From: Luteolibacter ambystomatis
GTDB taxonomy: Bacteria; Verrucomicrobiota; Verrucomicrobiia; Verrucomicrobiales; Akkermansiaceae
NCBI RefSeq assembly: GCF_018137965.1
Contig: NZ_CP073100.1
Coordinates: forward strand, 2,925,754 to 2,989,753
DNA length: 64,000 bases
Direction of reading: 5' to 3'
Shown: positions 17,852-27,200 of the stretch, one piece after another
How positions within the stretch are numbered: the stretch's first letter is position 1
Layout of the letters: each line of letters starts with the position of its first letter
The notes under the pieces: model-generated
Told to the model about the DNA's origin: nothing
Databases searched by the model: none
The model's input: only the letters and a program-made list of their open reading frames with translations
Program-made: the position numbers and the translations under genes

Positions 17852-18394
17852 GTGCCTTTCCCTTCCGCCGTCTTGAAGCCCTCCGTTTCCCAAAGAGTCG
17901 GCATCGCCCTCGGATCGAATCTGGGGCGTAAGCTGGCGCACCTCCAGATCGCCCGCGATCTGCTGAAAAACATCGCCGTGCCCGGTGCTCTCTTCCGCCA
18001 GGCGCCGATCTATCAGACGGAGCCGGTGCATTGCCCGGATGGCTCTCCGGATTTCTTCAACACGGTGGTGGAGTTCGCATTCACGGGGACCCCCTTCGAC
18101 CTGCTCGGGCACACCCAGGCCATCGAGTTCAAGCTGGGACGCGAGGCCACGCCGGAGCGCAACGCGCCGCGGATCATTGATGTGGACATCCTCTACTTCG
18201 GTAGCGAGGAAATCGACGCCGGACTGCTGGTGCTGCCACACCCGCGCCTCACCTCCCGCCGCTTTGTGCTGCAACCGCTGGCGGACATCCGTCCGGAACT
18301 GGTGCTGCCGGGCGATCAGGTCACCATCGCCGAGCACCTCCAGCACCTCGACTCTGCCGAAGCCCCGCTCGCCCTGGTGCAGGCGCATTGGTAA
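17852..18394 (+). CDS. folK: 2-amino-4-hydroxy-6-hydroxymethyldihydropteridine pyrophosphokinase
   Basis: 180 residues from a GTG at 17852; no ATG is available near the conserved start. HPPK transfers pyrophosphate from ATP to the pterin precursor of folate. Visible motifs are RVGIALGSNLG, YQTEPV, DFFNTVVEF and the signature RNAPRIIDVDILYFG, which holds the Mg-binding aspartates. It ends 21 bp before panB, in a run of four folate-linked genes. Confidence 0.93.
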   Translation: MPFPSAVLKPSVSQRVGIALGSNLGRKLAHLQIARDLLKNIAVPGALFRQAPIYQTEPVHCPDGSPDFFNTVVEFAFTGTPFDLLGHTQAIEFKLGREATPERNAPRIIDVDILYFGSEEIDAGLLVLPHPRLTSRRFVLQPLADIRPELVLPGDQVTIAEHLQHLDSAEAPLALVQAHW

Positions 18395-18415
18395 CAAGCC
18401 AGCCACCTTCCCATC

Positions 18416-19195
18416 ATGACCGGTTCCGAAAAGTCCGCCGCGATCACCGCCCGCAAGGGCACGCAGCGCATCGCCGCGATCACCGCCTACGACTATCCCA
18501 CCGCGCGCCTGCTGGATGAAGGCGGTGCCGATGTCCTGCTGGTGGGAGACTCCGTGGGCATGGTGGTGCTCGGCTTTCCGGACACCACCCATGTGACGCT
18601 GGATCACATGCTCCATCACATCGCCGCCGTGGCCCGGGCGAAACCCGCCGCACTGATTGTGGGCGATCTGCCGATCCACACCTACGACACCCCGGAACAA
18701 GCCGTTGCCACCGCCCGCAAACTGGTCGCCGCCGGAGCCGAGGCGGTGAAACTGGAGGGCGGCGTCTCACACCGGGAAATCATCCGCGCCATCGTGGCGG
18801 ACGGCATCCCCTTCTGCGGTCACCTCGGCATGCTGCCCCAAAGCGTGCTGGAGGAAGGCGGCTACAAGAAAAAGGGCAAGACCCCCGCCCAGCGCGAAGC
18901 CCTGCTGGCGGATGCGCATGCCGTGACCGATGCCGGTGCCTTCGCCGTCGTCTTGGAGTCCGTGGTTCCCGCCGTGGCCGCGGAAGTCACCGCCGCCATT
19001 CCCATCCCCACCATCGGCATCGGCTGTGGGGAAACCACCTGCGATGGAGAGGTCACGGTGGTCAGCGATCTTGTCGGCTCCTATCCGTGGTTCGTGCCGC
19101 CATTCGCCCGCGTGGAGGCCGATGTGGCTGGTGAAATCCGCAAGGCTGTGAAAGCCTACGTGGAACGGGTCCGTCCGTCTTCCTCTGATCACTGA
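18416..19195 (+). CDS. panB: 3-methyl-2-oxobutanoate hydroxymethyltransferase
   Basis: 259 residues. PanB uses 5,10-methylene-tetrahydrofolate to hydroxymethylate ketoisovalerate, the first step to pantothenate and CoA. Motifs: ITAYDYPTARLLDEGG, LLVGDSVGMVVLG (Mg-binding Asp), VKLEGG, GHLGMLPQSV and the catalytic Glu in FAVVLESVV. Its folate-cofactor use fits its position between folK and thyA/folA. No panC or panD is adjacent. Confidence 0.96.
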   Translation: MTGSEKSAAITARKGTQRIAAITAYDYPTARLLDEGGADVLLVGDSVGMVVLGFPDTTHVTLDHMLHHIAAVARAKPAALIVGDLPIHTYDTPEQAVATARKLVAAGAEAVKLEGGVSHREIIRAIVADGIPFCGHLGMLPQSVLEEGGYKKKGKTPAQREALLADAHAVTDAGAFAVVLESVVPAVAAEVTAAIPIPTIGIGCGETTCDGEVTVVSDLVGSYPWFVPPFARVEADVAGEIRKAVKAYVERVRPSSSDH

Positions 19196-19218
19196 TCACT
19201 GCCAACCTGGCGCTTTCC

Positions 19219-19623
19219 ATGATCTCTCCCGAAAAACAAGCCGCCCTCGATGCCCGGCTCGCCACGATCGGCGTGGAGGAAGACGACCTCGTGGAAAAGT
19301 TCATTCTCGGATCCGGTTCCGGTGGACAGAAGATCAACAAGACCTCGTCCTGCGTTTACCTGAAGCACGGCCCTACCGGCATCGAGATCAAGTGCCAGGC
19401 CCATCGTTCGCGGGAAATGAACCGCTTCCTCGCCCGCCAGGAATTGTGCGAGCGCTTGGAAAACATCCGCCGGGAGAAAGCCGCCGAGCTCCGCGACCAA
19501 ATCGAGAAATACCGCCGCCAGAACCGCCAGCGCTCGCGCGGCTCCAAGCGCCGCTCGGTCGCGGACAAGCGCAAGCTCTCGCAGAAGAAGAACCTCCGCC
19601 GCTCTCCCGGCCGGGACGATTGA
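19219..19623 (+). CDS. GGQ-domain release-factor-like protein (ribosome rescue type)
   Basis: 134 residues. The RF-1 catalytic core is present alone: FILGSGSGGQKINKTSSCVY, with the GGQ at residues 35-37, followed by a long basic tail (YRRQNRQRSRGSKRRSVADK) typical of factors that enter stalled ribosomes. It has no codon-recognition domain, so it is not PrfA or PrfB. It belongs to the small RF-1-domain group that includes ArfB/YaeJ and mitochondrial mtRF-R/C12orf65; the sequence after GGQ looks closer to the latter. It should hydrolyse peptidyl-tRNA on stalled ribosomes. It lies 23 bp after panB. Confidence 0.85.
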   Translation: MISPEKQAALDARLATIGVEEDDLVEKFILGSGSGGQKINKTSSCVYLKHGPTGIEIKCQAHRSREMNRFLARQELCERLENIRREKAAELRDQIEKYRRQNRQRSRGSKRRSVADKRKLSQKKNLRRSPGRDD

Positions 19624-19888
19624 GGAGAGCCCCAAATGCAAAGATCGCCGCTGATCGCGGGCTGCTCTCTGATATGGAGTGCGGCCAGCGATCGCCGGGA
19701 AGAGGGCCTGCTTCCGCCAACCATCTCCCGTGTTCCAAAAGCACCCTCCCCCTGGCTCAAACTCTTCCCCACCGCTCCGCACCACCCCCGTCGATCACTC
19801 TCCGGCACCGAAAGCGGCGATGACTCGCCGCACTCCGAAAGGAAGAGTCATTCTTGCGTCCAGCCCCGGAATGGCGGATTCTCTCCCC

Positions 19889-20704
19889 ATGCGCCAATAC
19901 CTCGATCTGCTCCGCGATGTGTTGGAAAACGGCGAGTCCCGCTCCGACCGGACCGGCACCGGCACGCTTTCCATCTTCGGCCACCAGAAGCGCTACGATC
20001 TCCGCCAGGGCTTCCCGTGCCTGACGACCAAGAAGCTCCACCTCCGCTCGATCATCCATGAGCTGCTGTGGTTCCTGAAGGGCGATACGAATATCTCCTA
20101 CCTGAAGGAAAACGGCGTCACCATCTGGGACGAGTGGGCGGACGAGGACGGCGATCTCGGCCCTGTGTACGGCCAGCAATGGCGCGCGTGGCAGGCGGGG
20201 GATGGACGCACCATCGACCAGATCCATCTGCTCATCGATGGACTGATCGGCAATCCGCACTCGCGCCGCCACATCGTCTCGGCCTGGAACGTCGGCGAGA
20301 TCCACCGCATGGCGCTCCCGCCCTGCCATCTGCTGTTCCAGTTCTACGTCCACGAAGCCACGGAGGAAGGCGGGAAGAAAGGCCTGTCCTGCCAGCTCTA
20401 CCAGCGCAGCGCGGATCTCTTCCTCGGCGTGCCGTTCAACATCGCCTCCTACGCCCTGCTCACGATGATGATCGCACAGGTCTGCGGTTATGAGGCGCGC
20501 GACTTCGTCCACACCTTCGGCGATCTCCATCTCTACAGCAACCATCTTGACCAGGCGAAGGAGCAACTCACCCGCGAGCCGCGAGCCCTGCCGAAGATGT
20601 GGATCAATCCGGCGGTGAAGGACATCGATGCCTTCACCTACGACGATTTCCGCCTGGAGAACTACGATCCGCATCCCGCGATCAAGGCCCCCATCGCCGT
20701 CTGA
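19889..20704 (+). CDS. thyA: Thymidylate synthase
   Basis: 271 residues from the ATG at 19889 ([15 protein letters not shown]), which aligns with the start of known ThyA; an ATG at 19871 adds six residues. ThyA methylates dUMP with methylene-THF, yielding dihydrofolate. The nucleophile is Cys146 in [13 protein letters not shown], and the substrate-binding motifs [25 protein letters not shown] and [12 protein letters not shown] are present. A short charged insert ([10 protein letters not shown]) extends the loop after the active-site strand. 265 bp without a gene precede it. Confidence 0.97.
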   Translation: MRQYLDLLRDVLENGESRSDRTGTGTLSIFGHQKRYDLRQGFPCLTTKKLHLRSIIHELLWFLKGDTNISYLKENGVTIWDEWADEDGDLGPVYGQQWRAWQAGDGRTIDQIHLLIDGLIGNPHSRRHIVSAWNVGEIHRMALPPCHLLFQFYVHEATEEGGKKGLSCQLYQRSADLFLGVPFNIASYALLTMMIAQVCGYEARDFVHTFGDLHLYSNHLDQAKEQLTREPRALPKMWINPAVKDIDAFTYDDFRLENYDPHPAIKAPIAV

Positions 20705-20710
20705 CCGGCC

Positions 20711-21073
20711 ATGTTCCGCTACGAACACCGCCGCCAGCGGCCGATTTCCCGCACGCTGTTTCTCCGGCGCATGCTGCATTCCGTGGCGTTCGCGTTCGGC
20801 AGCGTGGCCGTTGCATTGTTCGTGGGCATGCTCGGCTACCACGTGCTGGAAGGCCTGCCGTGGGTGGATTCGTTTCTCAATGCCTCGATGATCCTCGGTG
20901 GCATGGGGCCGGTCGATCCGATGAAGACGGAGGCCGGGAAAATCTTCGCAGGCCTATATGCGCTGTTTTCCGGATTGGGCTTCATCGGTCTGGCCGGTTT
21001 GCTTTTCCTCCCCGTCGCACACCGGCTGCTGCACAAGTTCCACTACGAAGACGACGAAAAATCCTCCTCCTGA
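20711..21073 (+). CDS. Small membrane protein with pore-loop-like segment
   Basis: 120 residues. Two clear membrane helices (about 23-48 and 75-104) flank the segment WVDSFLNASMILGGMGPVDPM, followed by AGKIFAGLYALFSGLGFI. This two-helix layout with a Gly-rich re-entrant stretch recalls the pore module of ion channels, although the K+ filter TVGYG is absent (LGGMGPVD instead). Similar unnamed proteins exist in other bacteria. It is 6 bp after thyA and overlaps folA by one base (TGATG), so it is cotranslated with both. Function unknown. Confidence 0.7.
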   Translation: MFRYEHRRQRPISRTLFLRRMLHSVAFAFGSVAVALFVGMLGYHVLEGLPWVDSFLNASMILGGMGPVDPMKTEAGKIFAGLYALFSGLGFIGLAGLLFLPVAHRLLHKFHYEDDEKSSS

Positions 21074-21540
21074 TGACCCGTCCCCGACTTACCGCCGTCG
21101 TGGCCATGACGCCCGACCGCATCATCGGCCGCCATGGCACCCTGCCCTGGCATCTGCCGGAGGACCTCGCCTTTTTCAAGCGCACCACCAGCGGTTATCC
21201 CATCGTGATGGGCCGGAAGACCTATGAGTCGATCGGCAGGCCGCTGCCGAAGCGGCGGAACATCGTGCTCACGCGGGACAAGACATGGAGCGCGCCAGGC
21301 GTGGAGGTGATCCATGCACCGGACGAACTACTAGGACTATCCGATCTCGGTGGCGAGGTGTTCATCATCGGCGGAGCGGAGATCTACGCGGCCTTCATGG
21401 ACATCACGGATGCGCTGCTGGTGTCCCATGTGTTCGAACGCCATGAGGGCGACACCCGCTTTCCGGAATTCGAAGAACGGTTTCCGAATGCCACCGTCGT
21501 GGAAACGCACGAAACGTTCGAGGTCAGACGTCATTTCTAA
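21073..21540 (+). CDS. folA: Dihydrofolate reductase
   Basis: 155 residues from the ATG at 21073, overlapping the previous stop as TGATG. FolA regenerates tetrahydrofolate from the dihydrofolate made by ThyA. Motifs: VVAMTPDRIIGRHGTLPWHL, the active-site acid in LPEDLAFFK, VMGRKTYESIGRPLP and the NADPH-binding VFIIGGAEIYAAF. Coupling to thyA is functionally sensible and common. Confidence 0.96.
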   Translation: MTRPRLTAVVAMTPDRIIGRHGTLPWHLPEDLAFFKRTTSGYPIVMGRKTYESIGRPLPKRRNIVLTRDKTWSAPGVEVIHAPDELLGLSDLGGEVFIIGGAEIYAAFMDITDALLVSHVFERHEGDTRFPEFEERFPNATVVETHETFEVRRHF

Positions 21541-21551
21541 CAAAACCCTTC

Positions 21552-22238
21552 ATGCGGATTCACATCGGCAAAGATGGCACCCAATCCGGGCCTTTCACCA
21601 GGGAGCAGGTCCAGGCCATGCTGGCCACCGGCGAACTCCGCGGCGATGAACTCGCATGGACGGACGGGCAGGCGGACTGGGTCCCACTTTCCACGCTCGT
21701 ACCAGTGACCCGGGCTTCTGCGGATCCCGCGCCCTACAATCCCTATGCTCCTCCGGTGATCGGCGGCGTCCCATTGACGTCCATCCATCAACCGGGTACC
21801 GGCCCATCCGGCATCGGCGGCTGGCTGTTGTTCTACTGCATCGCGCTGACCATCCTGAGCCCGTTGCTCTCGCTGGCTCAAGCGGTGGGAACGGTCGGCG
21901 TCTGGGAAAAAGTACCGGCACTCCGTAACGCCCTGCTCGTGGAAACCGGCGGCGTACTTCTGCTGGTGGCATGCGGCGTGGTCGTCGGCATCCTCCTGTG
22001 GATGCGACACCCGCATGCGCTGAAGATTGTCAAAGCCTTCCTCATCGTCCGGCTCTGCTCGTTCATCGTGATCGAAGTCGTCGCGCTGCTTCTGATGCAG
22101 GATCTGGGACCGAAGGTCTTCGAAGCCGGTATCGGCGGCGGGGTCGGAGCCACGATCCGCGAAGTAGCCTATTTCCTGATCTGGTGGTTCTACTTCAAGA
22201 AGTCGGTGCGCGTGGCGAATACGTTTCCGTCGGCATAG
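21552..22238 (+). CDS. GYF_2 plus DUF2569 membrane protein
   Basis: 228 residues in two parts. Residues 1-55 form a GYF_2-type domain (IHIGKDGTQSGPFTREQVQAML and ELAWTDGQADWVPLSTL), which binds proline-rich peptides in other systems. A Pro-rich linker follows, then four hydrophobic helices (about 88-215) starting GIGGWLLFYCIALTILSPLL, matching the DUF2569 pattern. It is an inner-membrane protein with its GYF domain presumably in the cytoplasm. It is the last gene of the folate-linked run. Confidence 0.8.
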   Translation: MRIHIGKDGTQSGPFTREQVQAMLATGELRGDELAWTDGQADWVPLSTLVPVTRASADPAPYNPYAPPVIGGVPLTSIHQPGTGPSGIGGWLLFYCIALTILSPLLSLAQAVGTVGVWEKVPALRNALLVETGGVLLLVACGVVVGILLWMRHPHALKIVKAFLIVRLCSFIVIEVVALLLMQDLGPKVFEAGIGGGVGATIREVAYFLIWWFYFKKSVRVANTFPSA

Positions 22239-22252
22239 CGGCCAATGTGGTC

Positions 22253-22378
22253 GGAAGCTCCGCTTTCCATCCGTGGACAGATGGAGAGGCGGGGTGAAAG
22301 TCGAAGGACGGACGACATCGCCCCCCCCGAAGAGGGAAAGCGGAGCTTCCCCCTACATTCTGAAAGCGAAGCTTTCAG
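22253..22378. repeat. Perfect 16-bp inverted repeat plus second hairpin between convergent genes
   Basis: Arms GGAAGCTCCGCTTTCC (22253-22268) and GGAAAGCGGAGCTTCC (22335-22350) are exact reverse complements with a 66-bp spacer. A second hairpin with arms CTGAAAGC / GCTTTCAG (22360-22378) follows at once. The element fills the gap between the DUF2569 gene and cinA, which converge. It may end transcription both ways or be a dispersed intergenic repeat. No T-tract follows the first arm pair. Confidence 0.6.
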
Positions 22379-22383
22379 CCACG

Positions 22384-23613
22384 TCACAGTGCCAGCTTCC
22401 GCACTCCGTCGAGCGCGGCCTGGCTCACGCCGAGCTTGAAGTCCTTGCGGTTCCGCAAGTGGATCTGGCGGAGCGCGATCGTGTGCCCCCCCTTGACCGC
22501 CCAAGCCAGCCAGACGGTGCCCACCGGCTTGTCCTCGCTGCCACCGCCCGGTCCGGCGATCCCGGTGACCGCCACGGCCACATCCGCGCCGCTGACACGC
22601 AACGCCCCTTCCGCCATCGCCCGAGCCACCGGTTCACTGACCGCGCCGTGGAGTTTCAGCAGCTCCTCCGGCACACCGAGCACATCCCGCTTCGCCTCAT
22701 TGGCGTAGGTCACGAAACCGTGCGTGAAAATATCGCTCGATCCCGCCACGTCCGTGATGCGGCTGGCGATGAGGCCGCCGGTACAACTCTCCGCCGTGGC
22801 CAACTTCCAACCACGTGCGCGGCACAGCTTCAAAACGGCCTCCGGCAACGACGTGCCATCATCGCTGATCAAAAACTTGTCGAACTCATCCAGCGCGATC
22901 TTCCTCCCGGCCTCACGCGCCGTTTCATCCCCGATCAAGCGCAGGTCCACCTCGCCGATATGCGCGCAGTAGCCGTATTCCAAGCCCGGCACCATGGCGA
23001 GGCGGGCATCGATCGCCTGGTTGAAATCGCTTTCGCCGACTCCGGTGAATTTCAACTCCAGCGCACCCGCTGCGGCTTCCACTCCGGCCAATGCACGCAG
23101 GCGCGGCACCACTTCCTCACGGAACATCGGATGCAGTTCGCGCGGTGGGCCGGGCAGCAGGAACACCGCGGCATTCCCCTTCCCATTCAAGCGCGGCGGC
23201 ACATACACGCCGGGCGCGGTGCCATTCGGATTCGGCAGCACATCCGCGCCCACCGGCACCAGCGCCTGCTTGCGGTTCGAGTCCGCCATCGCCTTGTTCC
23301 GTGCCGCGAAAAACGCCTCCAGCGACCGGATCGCCGCCTCATCGGTCATCAGTTCGATCCCCAGCACCCCGGCGGTGATCTCGCGCGTCAGATCATCGCT
23401 GGTGGGGCCGAGGCCGCCGGTGACGATGACCGCATCCGCACGCGAAACGGATTCCGACAACGCCTCACGAATCGCCTCGCCATCCGGCACGGTGGTTTGA
23501 CGCTCGATCCGCAAGCCCAGCTTGAAAAGTTCCCGGCCGAACCATGCACCGTGGGTATTGAGCGTGTTGCCGAGCGTCAGCTCGGTGCCGGTGTTGATGA
23601 CTTCAATGCGCAC
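22384..23613 (-). CDS. cinA: CinA-like protein (nicotinamide-nucleotide amidase with MoCF domain)
   Basis: 409 residues from a GTG at 23613 (RIEVINTGTELTLGNTLNTH follows), which fits the family start; the frame stays open to 23715. The N-terminal MoCF/COG1058 domain carries VTGGLGPTSDDLTRE and FLLPGPPRELHPMF. The C-terminal CinA domain carries TAESCTGGLIASRITDVAGSS and VAVTGIAGPGGGSEDKPVGTV. This domain deamidates nicotinamide mononucleotide in pyridine-nucleotide salvage; COG1058 is linked to ADP-ribose pyrophosphatase activity. Confidence 0.95.
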   Translation of the reverse strand: MRIEVINTGTELTLGNTLNTHGAWFGRELFKLGLRIERQTTVPDGEAIREALSESVSRADAVIVTGGLGPTSDDLTREITAGVLGIELMTDEAAIRSLEAFFAARNKAMADSNRKQALVPVGADVLPNPNGTAPGVYVPPRLNGKGNAAVFLLPGPPRELHPMFREEVVPRLRALAGVEAAAGALELKFTGVGESDFNQAIDARLAMVPGLEYGYCAHIGEVDLRLIGDETAREAGRKIALDEFDKFLISDDGTSLPEAVLKLCRARGWKLATAESCTGGLIASRITDVAGSSDIFTHGFVTYANEAKRDVLGVPEELLKLHGAVSEPVARAMAEGALRVSGADVAVAVTGIAGPGGGSEDKPVGTVWLAWAVKGGHTIALRQIHLRNRKDFKLGVSQAALDGVRKLAL

Positions 23614-23644
23614 GTGGGAACAAGAGTCCCAAAGCCCGGCGCGA

Positions 23645-24040
23645 TCAAGCCTTGGCCTCGGGACCGTCAGATGCCGGAGCTTCCGGTTCGTCCTTCCACA
23701 GCACTTCCTTCGCATCCCCCCACAGCTTTTCGAGGCCGTAGTAGTCGCGCAGTTCGTCGTGCATGATGTGAACCATCACATCGATGTAATCGAGCACCAC
23801 CCAGCGGGTGTCGGCCTTGCCCTCGGCATTCGCGGGGCGGGAGCCGGTCCATTCCTCCACATGGGCGGACACGTCGCGCAGGATCGCGCGCAGGTGCGGC
23901 ATCGAGGAGCCGGAGCAGACGATCATGAAGTCGGTGAGATTCGACACGCCGCGCATGTCCCAGACGCGGATATCCTCCGCTTGGATCTCATCCGCCGCCT
24001 TGGCGCATGCCTTGGCCAGTTCCAGTGCTTCCAGTGCCAT
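23645..24040 (-). CDS. rsfS: Ribosomal silencing factor RsfS
   Basis: 131 residues from the ATG at 24040. The DUF143/RsfS core is clear: AEDIRVWDMRGVSNLTDFMIVCSG, GKADTRWVVLDYIDVMVHIMH and RDYYGLEKLWGDA. RsfS binds ribosomal protein L14 (uL14) and blocks subunit joining when nutrients are short. It lies 31 bp upstream of cinA on the same strand. The C-terminal acidic tail (EPEAPASDGPEAKA) is not conserved. Confidence 0.94.
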   Translation of the reverse strand: MALEALELAKACAKAADEIQAEDIRVWDMRGVSNLTDFMIVCSGSSMPHLRAILRDVSAHVEEWTGSRPANAEGKADTRWVVLDYIDVMVHIMHDELRDYYGLEKLWGDAKEVLWKDEPEAPASDGPEAKA

Positions 24041-24274
24041 GAGTCGATTTCCCCGCTCGGGGGGCGGGATCCTAGGGGCGAACGGCGGATTGGCCAACCG
24101 AAATCGGAAAATGGCTCTGCGTACGTAGTTCCGCCTTCAGGCGGGCGGAGTGGAAATCCTTTTCCCGATGCGGCTTCCCGGTTCACCCGTGCCGGGAGCA
24201 TAGGCTTTTCCCAAAGGAGCAAAGGAACCGTTCGATCTTCCCCTTTCTGCAACGCCCGTCTAATCAGATGGATC

Positions 24275-27200
24275 ATGCGCCCCGCCCTCATCGCCCTGGC
24301 TCTGTCGATGCCCCTTTTCGCCGCGGATCTGGAGTTCAAGGAACGCTTCGCCGATCCCGCCACCCGGACCGAATCCCTCGGGCGGCTGGTGCCGGAGACA
24401 CGGGACTGGTATTTCTACCGGGCTCTGGACCACCAGCTCAACGGCCGGACCAAGGAATGTGAGGCCGTCCTGACGGAATGGCGCGCCGCGATCGACCGCA
24501 AGGAACGACCGGTGGAAAGTGCGGGTCTGGAGGAATTGGAAAACCGTGCCCTGCTGCTGGCGTGGCCGGCCAACCCGGACAAGGCCGCCGACGATCTGAT
24601 CCGCCATCTCGGCCTGGAATTCAATGACACCCGGCCGGATGCGAAGGCCGATGAAAAGCTCCCATCCACCCTGCCGCCGGAGTCTGTTTCCCGGGAAGTC
24701 TTTGAGAAGGAAGCCGCCGCCCAATATCCGGATCGCCCATGGGAGGGCTACAGGCAAGACCCGCTCTACGCGGAACTGGACAAAGGCCCGGGCATTCCCG
24801 AGGCGGAACGCCGCTGGTTGCTTTCGCATCTCGCCCGCGCCGACCACCCGGCCATTCCGGCGTTGATCGCTGCGGAACTCGCCCCCTCATCCCAGCGCCC
24901 GAAAGCAAACCTGCCCGAGTCCATTCCTCTCGCGGCCTACCTCACCGTTGCCCAAATGAAGGAGCTCATGCGTCTGGAGCCACGGGTGAAAGGCCACGAA
25001 AAGTTCGTCCTACGCTATCTCGCCGCAGTGGCCCCGGCGGACAATGCCGGATTGCTCACGGACGTCACCGTCCGCGCCGACTATGCGAAACGCTGCCTCG
25101 AATTCACCGCCACGCTGCCTCCCGCCCTCGCCTCCCTGCACCTCGCCGCACTGAGGGCGCATCTTTCCTACCAGCGCGATCTGGGCAACTATCCCCAGCG
25201 CGATTTCCTGGAGTATCTTGAGATGCCACGGCAGTCCCATCCGCTGCTCCGCAGCGATGCCGCCAAGGGAATTCCGGAAAACGACCGGTTCTTCGAAGCC
25301 ACCCGGCTCACTGCCACGACGAATGATTCCGAACTGATTCCCGCCTACCTCGATCACTTCCTCTCCTCGGCGGACTCCGCCGCACCATTCGCGCCGTTCA
25401 TCGAGGAAAAACGATTGGCCCTCTACCACGCGGAGGCCCGCCTGCTGGCCGGGGCCGATCCGGCGAAATGGTCCGCCGCACTCGATCCGGGGGCTTTCCG
25501 GGATCTGCGGGATCTCACCACCATCACCTTCGCCCCGGGCCAGCCGCAGCTTCTGGCAGCAGACGCCCAGGTGAAACTCAAACTGGTCCTGAAAAACACT
25601 CCGGAGTTGCTCGTCCGCATTTATCCGCTGGATCTCGCGGCCTGGTATTCCACCCATGCCGAGCAACCCTCCAGCAGTCTCGACCTGGATGGCCTGGTGC
25701 CGGAGCGGGAAATCCGCATGACCTACGCCCAGGCTCCGCTGGTGCGCCATCAGGAGACCATCGATCTGCCGGATCTGAAAGGGCGTGGCATCTGGATCGT
25801 GGAAACCGTTTCGCGTGGCGTGGCCGCCCGTGCCCTCATCAGCAAGGGCAAGCTCCTGACCACCCCCGAGCGGATCGACGGCGGGTTCGTCGTGCGCGCG
25901 TTCGATGAAACCGGGAAGCCCGCAACCGATGCCACGCTGCATGTGGACGGACAAGCGCTGAAGCCGGATGCGGACGGCCGTATGATCGTGAAGGCCGGCT
26001 TCAAGAGCGACAAGCCGCACGCCTACGTCACGGGAGCCGGTCTCGCCGCCCCGATCGCCCTCGACCTCACGCCCTCCACGCCTGTTCTGGACGCACGCTT
26101 TCACGTGGATCGCGAACAACTCATTGCGAACCAGAAGGCCACGTTGCGGATGGCGCTCGCTCTGACGGACCACGAGGTGGAGCTGCCGCTGGAACGCCTG
26201 CAGAACCTCACTCTCACCCTGGGCGCGAAACTCGGCGATGGCGTGACGACCCAGCGCGTGATCTCGGACGGGCTGAAACCCGCGACGGAGCAAACCGTGG
26301 ACTTCCTGGTCCCACCGGATGCCCGGACCATCAGCCTGCGGCTGACGGCAAAGGTCACTCCCACCACGGGTGGCGAGCCGGAGAATCTCTCCACCGAACG
26401 CGAGTTTGCGATCAACGGCGTGCTGGATACCGACAAGACCGGCGTGGCACTCCTTTCGCAAACCACCCGCGGCTATCGTCTGGATCTGCGCGGTCGCAAT
26501 GGCGAGCCGCTCGCCTCCAAGGCGGCGCAGGTGAAATTCACCCACCGCGACTACACCAAACCGGTGAGCGCCTCACTCCGCACCAACGGCGAAGGGCAGG
26601 TGGAATTGGGGTCGCTCACTGGAATCGAGACCCTGGTGGTAAGCGGAAACGAGATCGAAGATACTTCCTTGGATCTGGAGAGCCTCCGTCATTCCGGCCC
26701 CGATTTTGCGGAGGCCATCACCATGACACCTCATGACACCTGGCAGCTCCCGGTGGACACCGGTGCCGGTCCTGTGGACCGCCTTCGTTTCCGCCTCATG
26801 CGCAGGCAGGACGACAAGGTGGTGGAAAACGCATCCGATCACCTTTCTGTGGAGAAGAACCAGTTGGTGGTGCGTGCCCTCCCGGTGGGCACCTACGCTC
26901 TCTATGCGGACGACCGACGATGGACCATCACGGTACTGTCCGGTCCGCTGGTTTCCGGTCCCGGGCGCGAAGACCTGATCTTCGGGTTCACTGGTATCGA
27001 GCACCGGCAGATGCCCGTTCTCCCCTCCATCGTGAAAAGCACGCTTTCCGAAAAAGCGTTGGATCTGGAGCTCACGGGATTCACACCCGATACCCGGATC
27101 ACGCTGGTCGGAGTGAGGTTCCTGCATCCGGGGGATTCATGGAATGCGTTGATTCCCCACCAACGTCCGCGGCGCGGCTACCACGATCAGACCTTTCAGG

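Noticed and set aside
16865-18700. A 611-codon open frame antisense to dapB, folK and panB
   Set aside because: It mirrors three certain genes on the other strand. High-GC coding DNA with biased third positions commonly leaves long antisense frames; the translation is rich in G, H, R and D with no domain.
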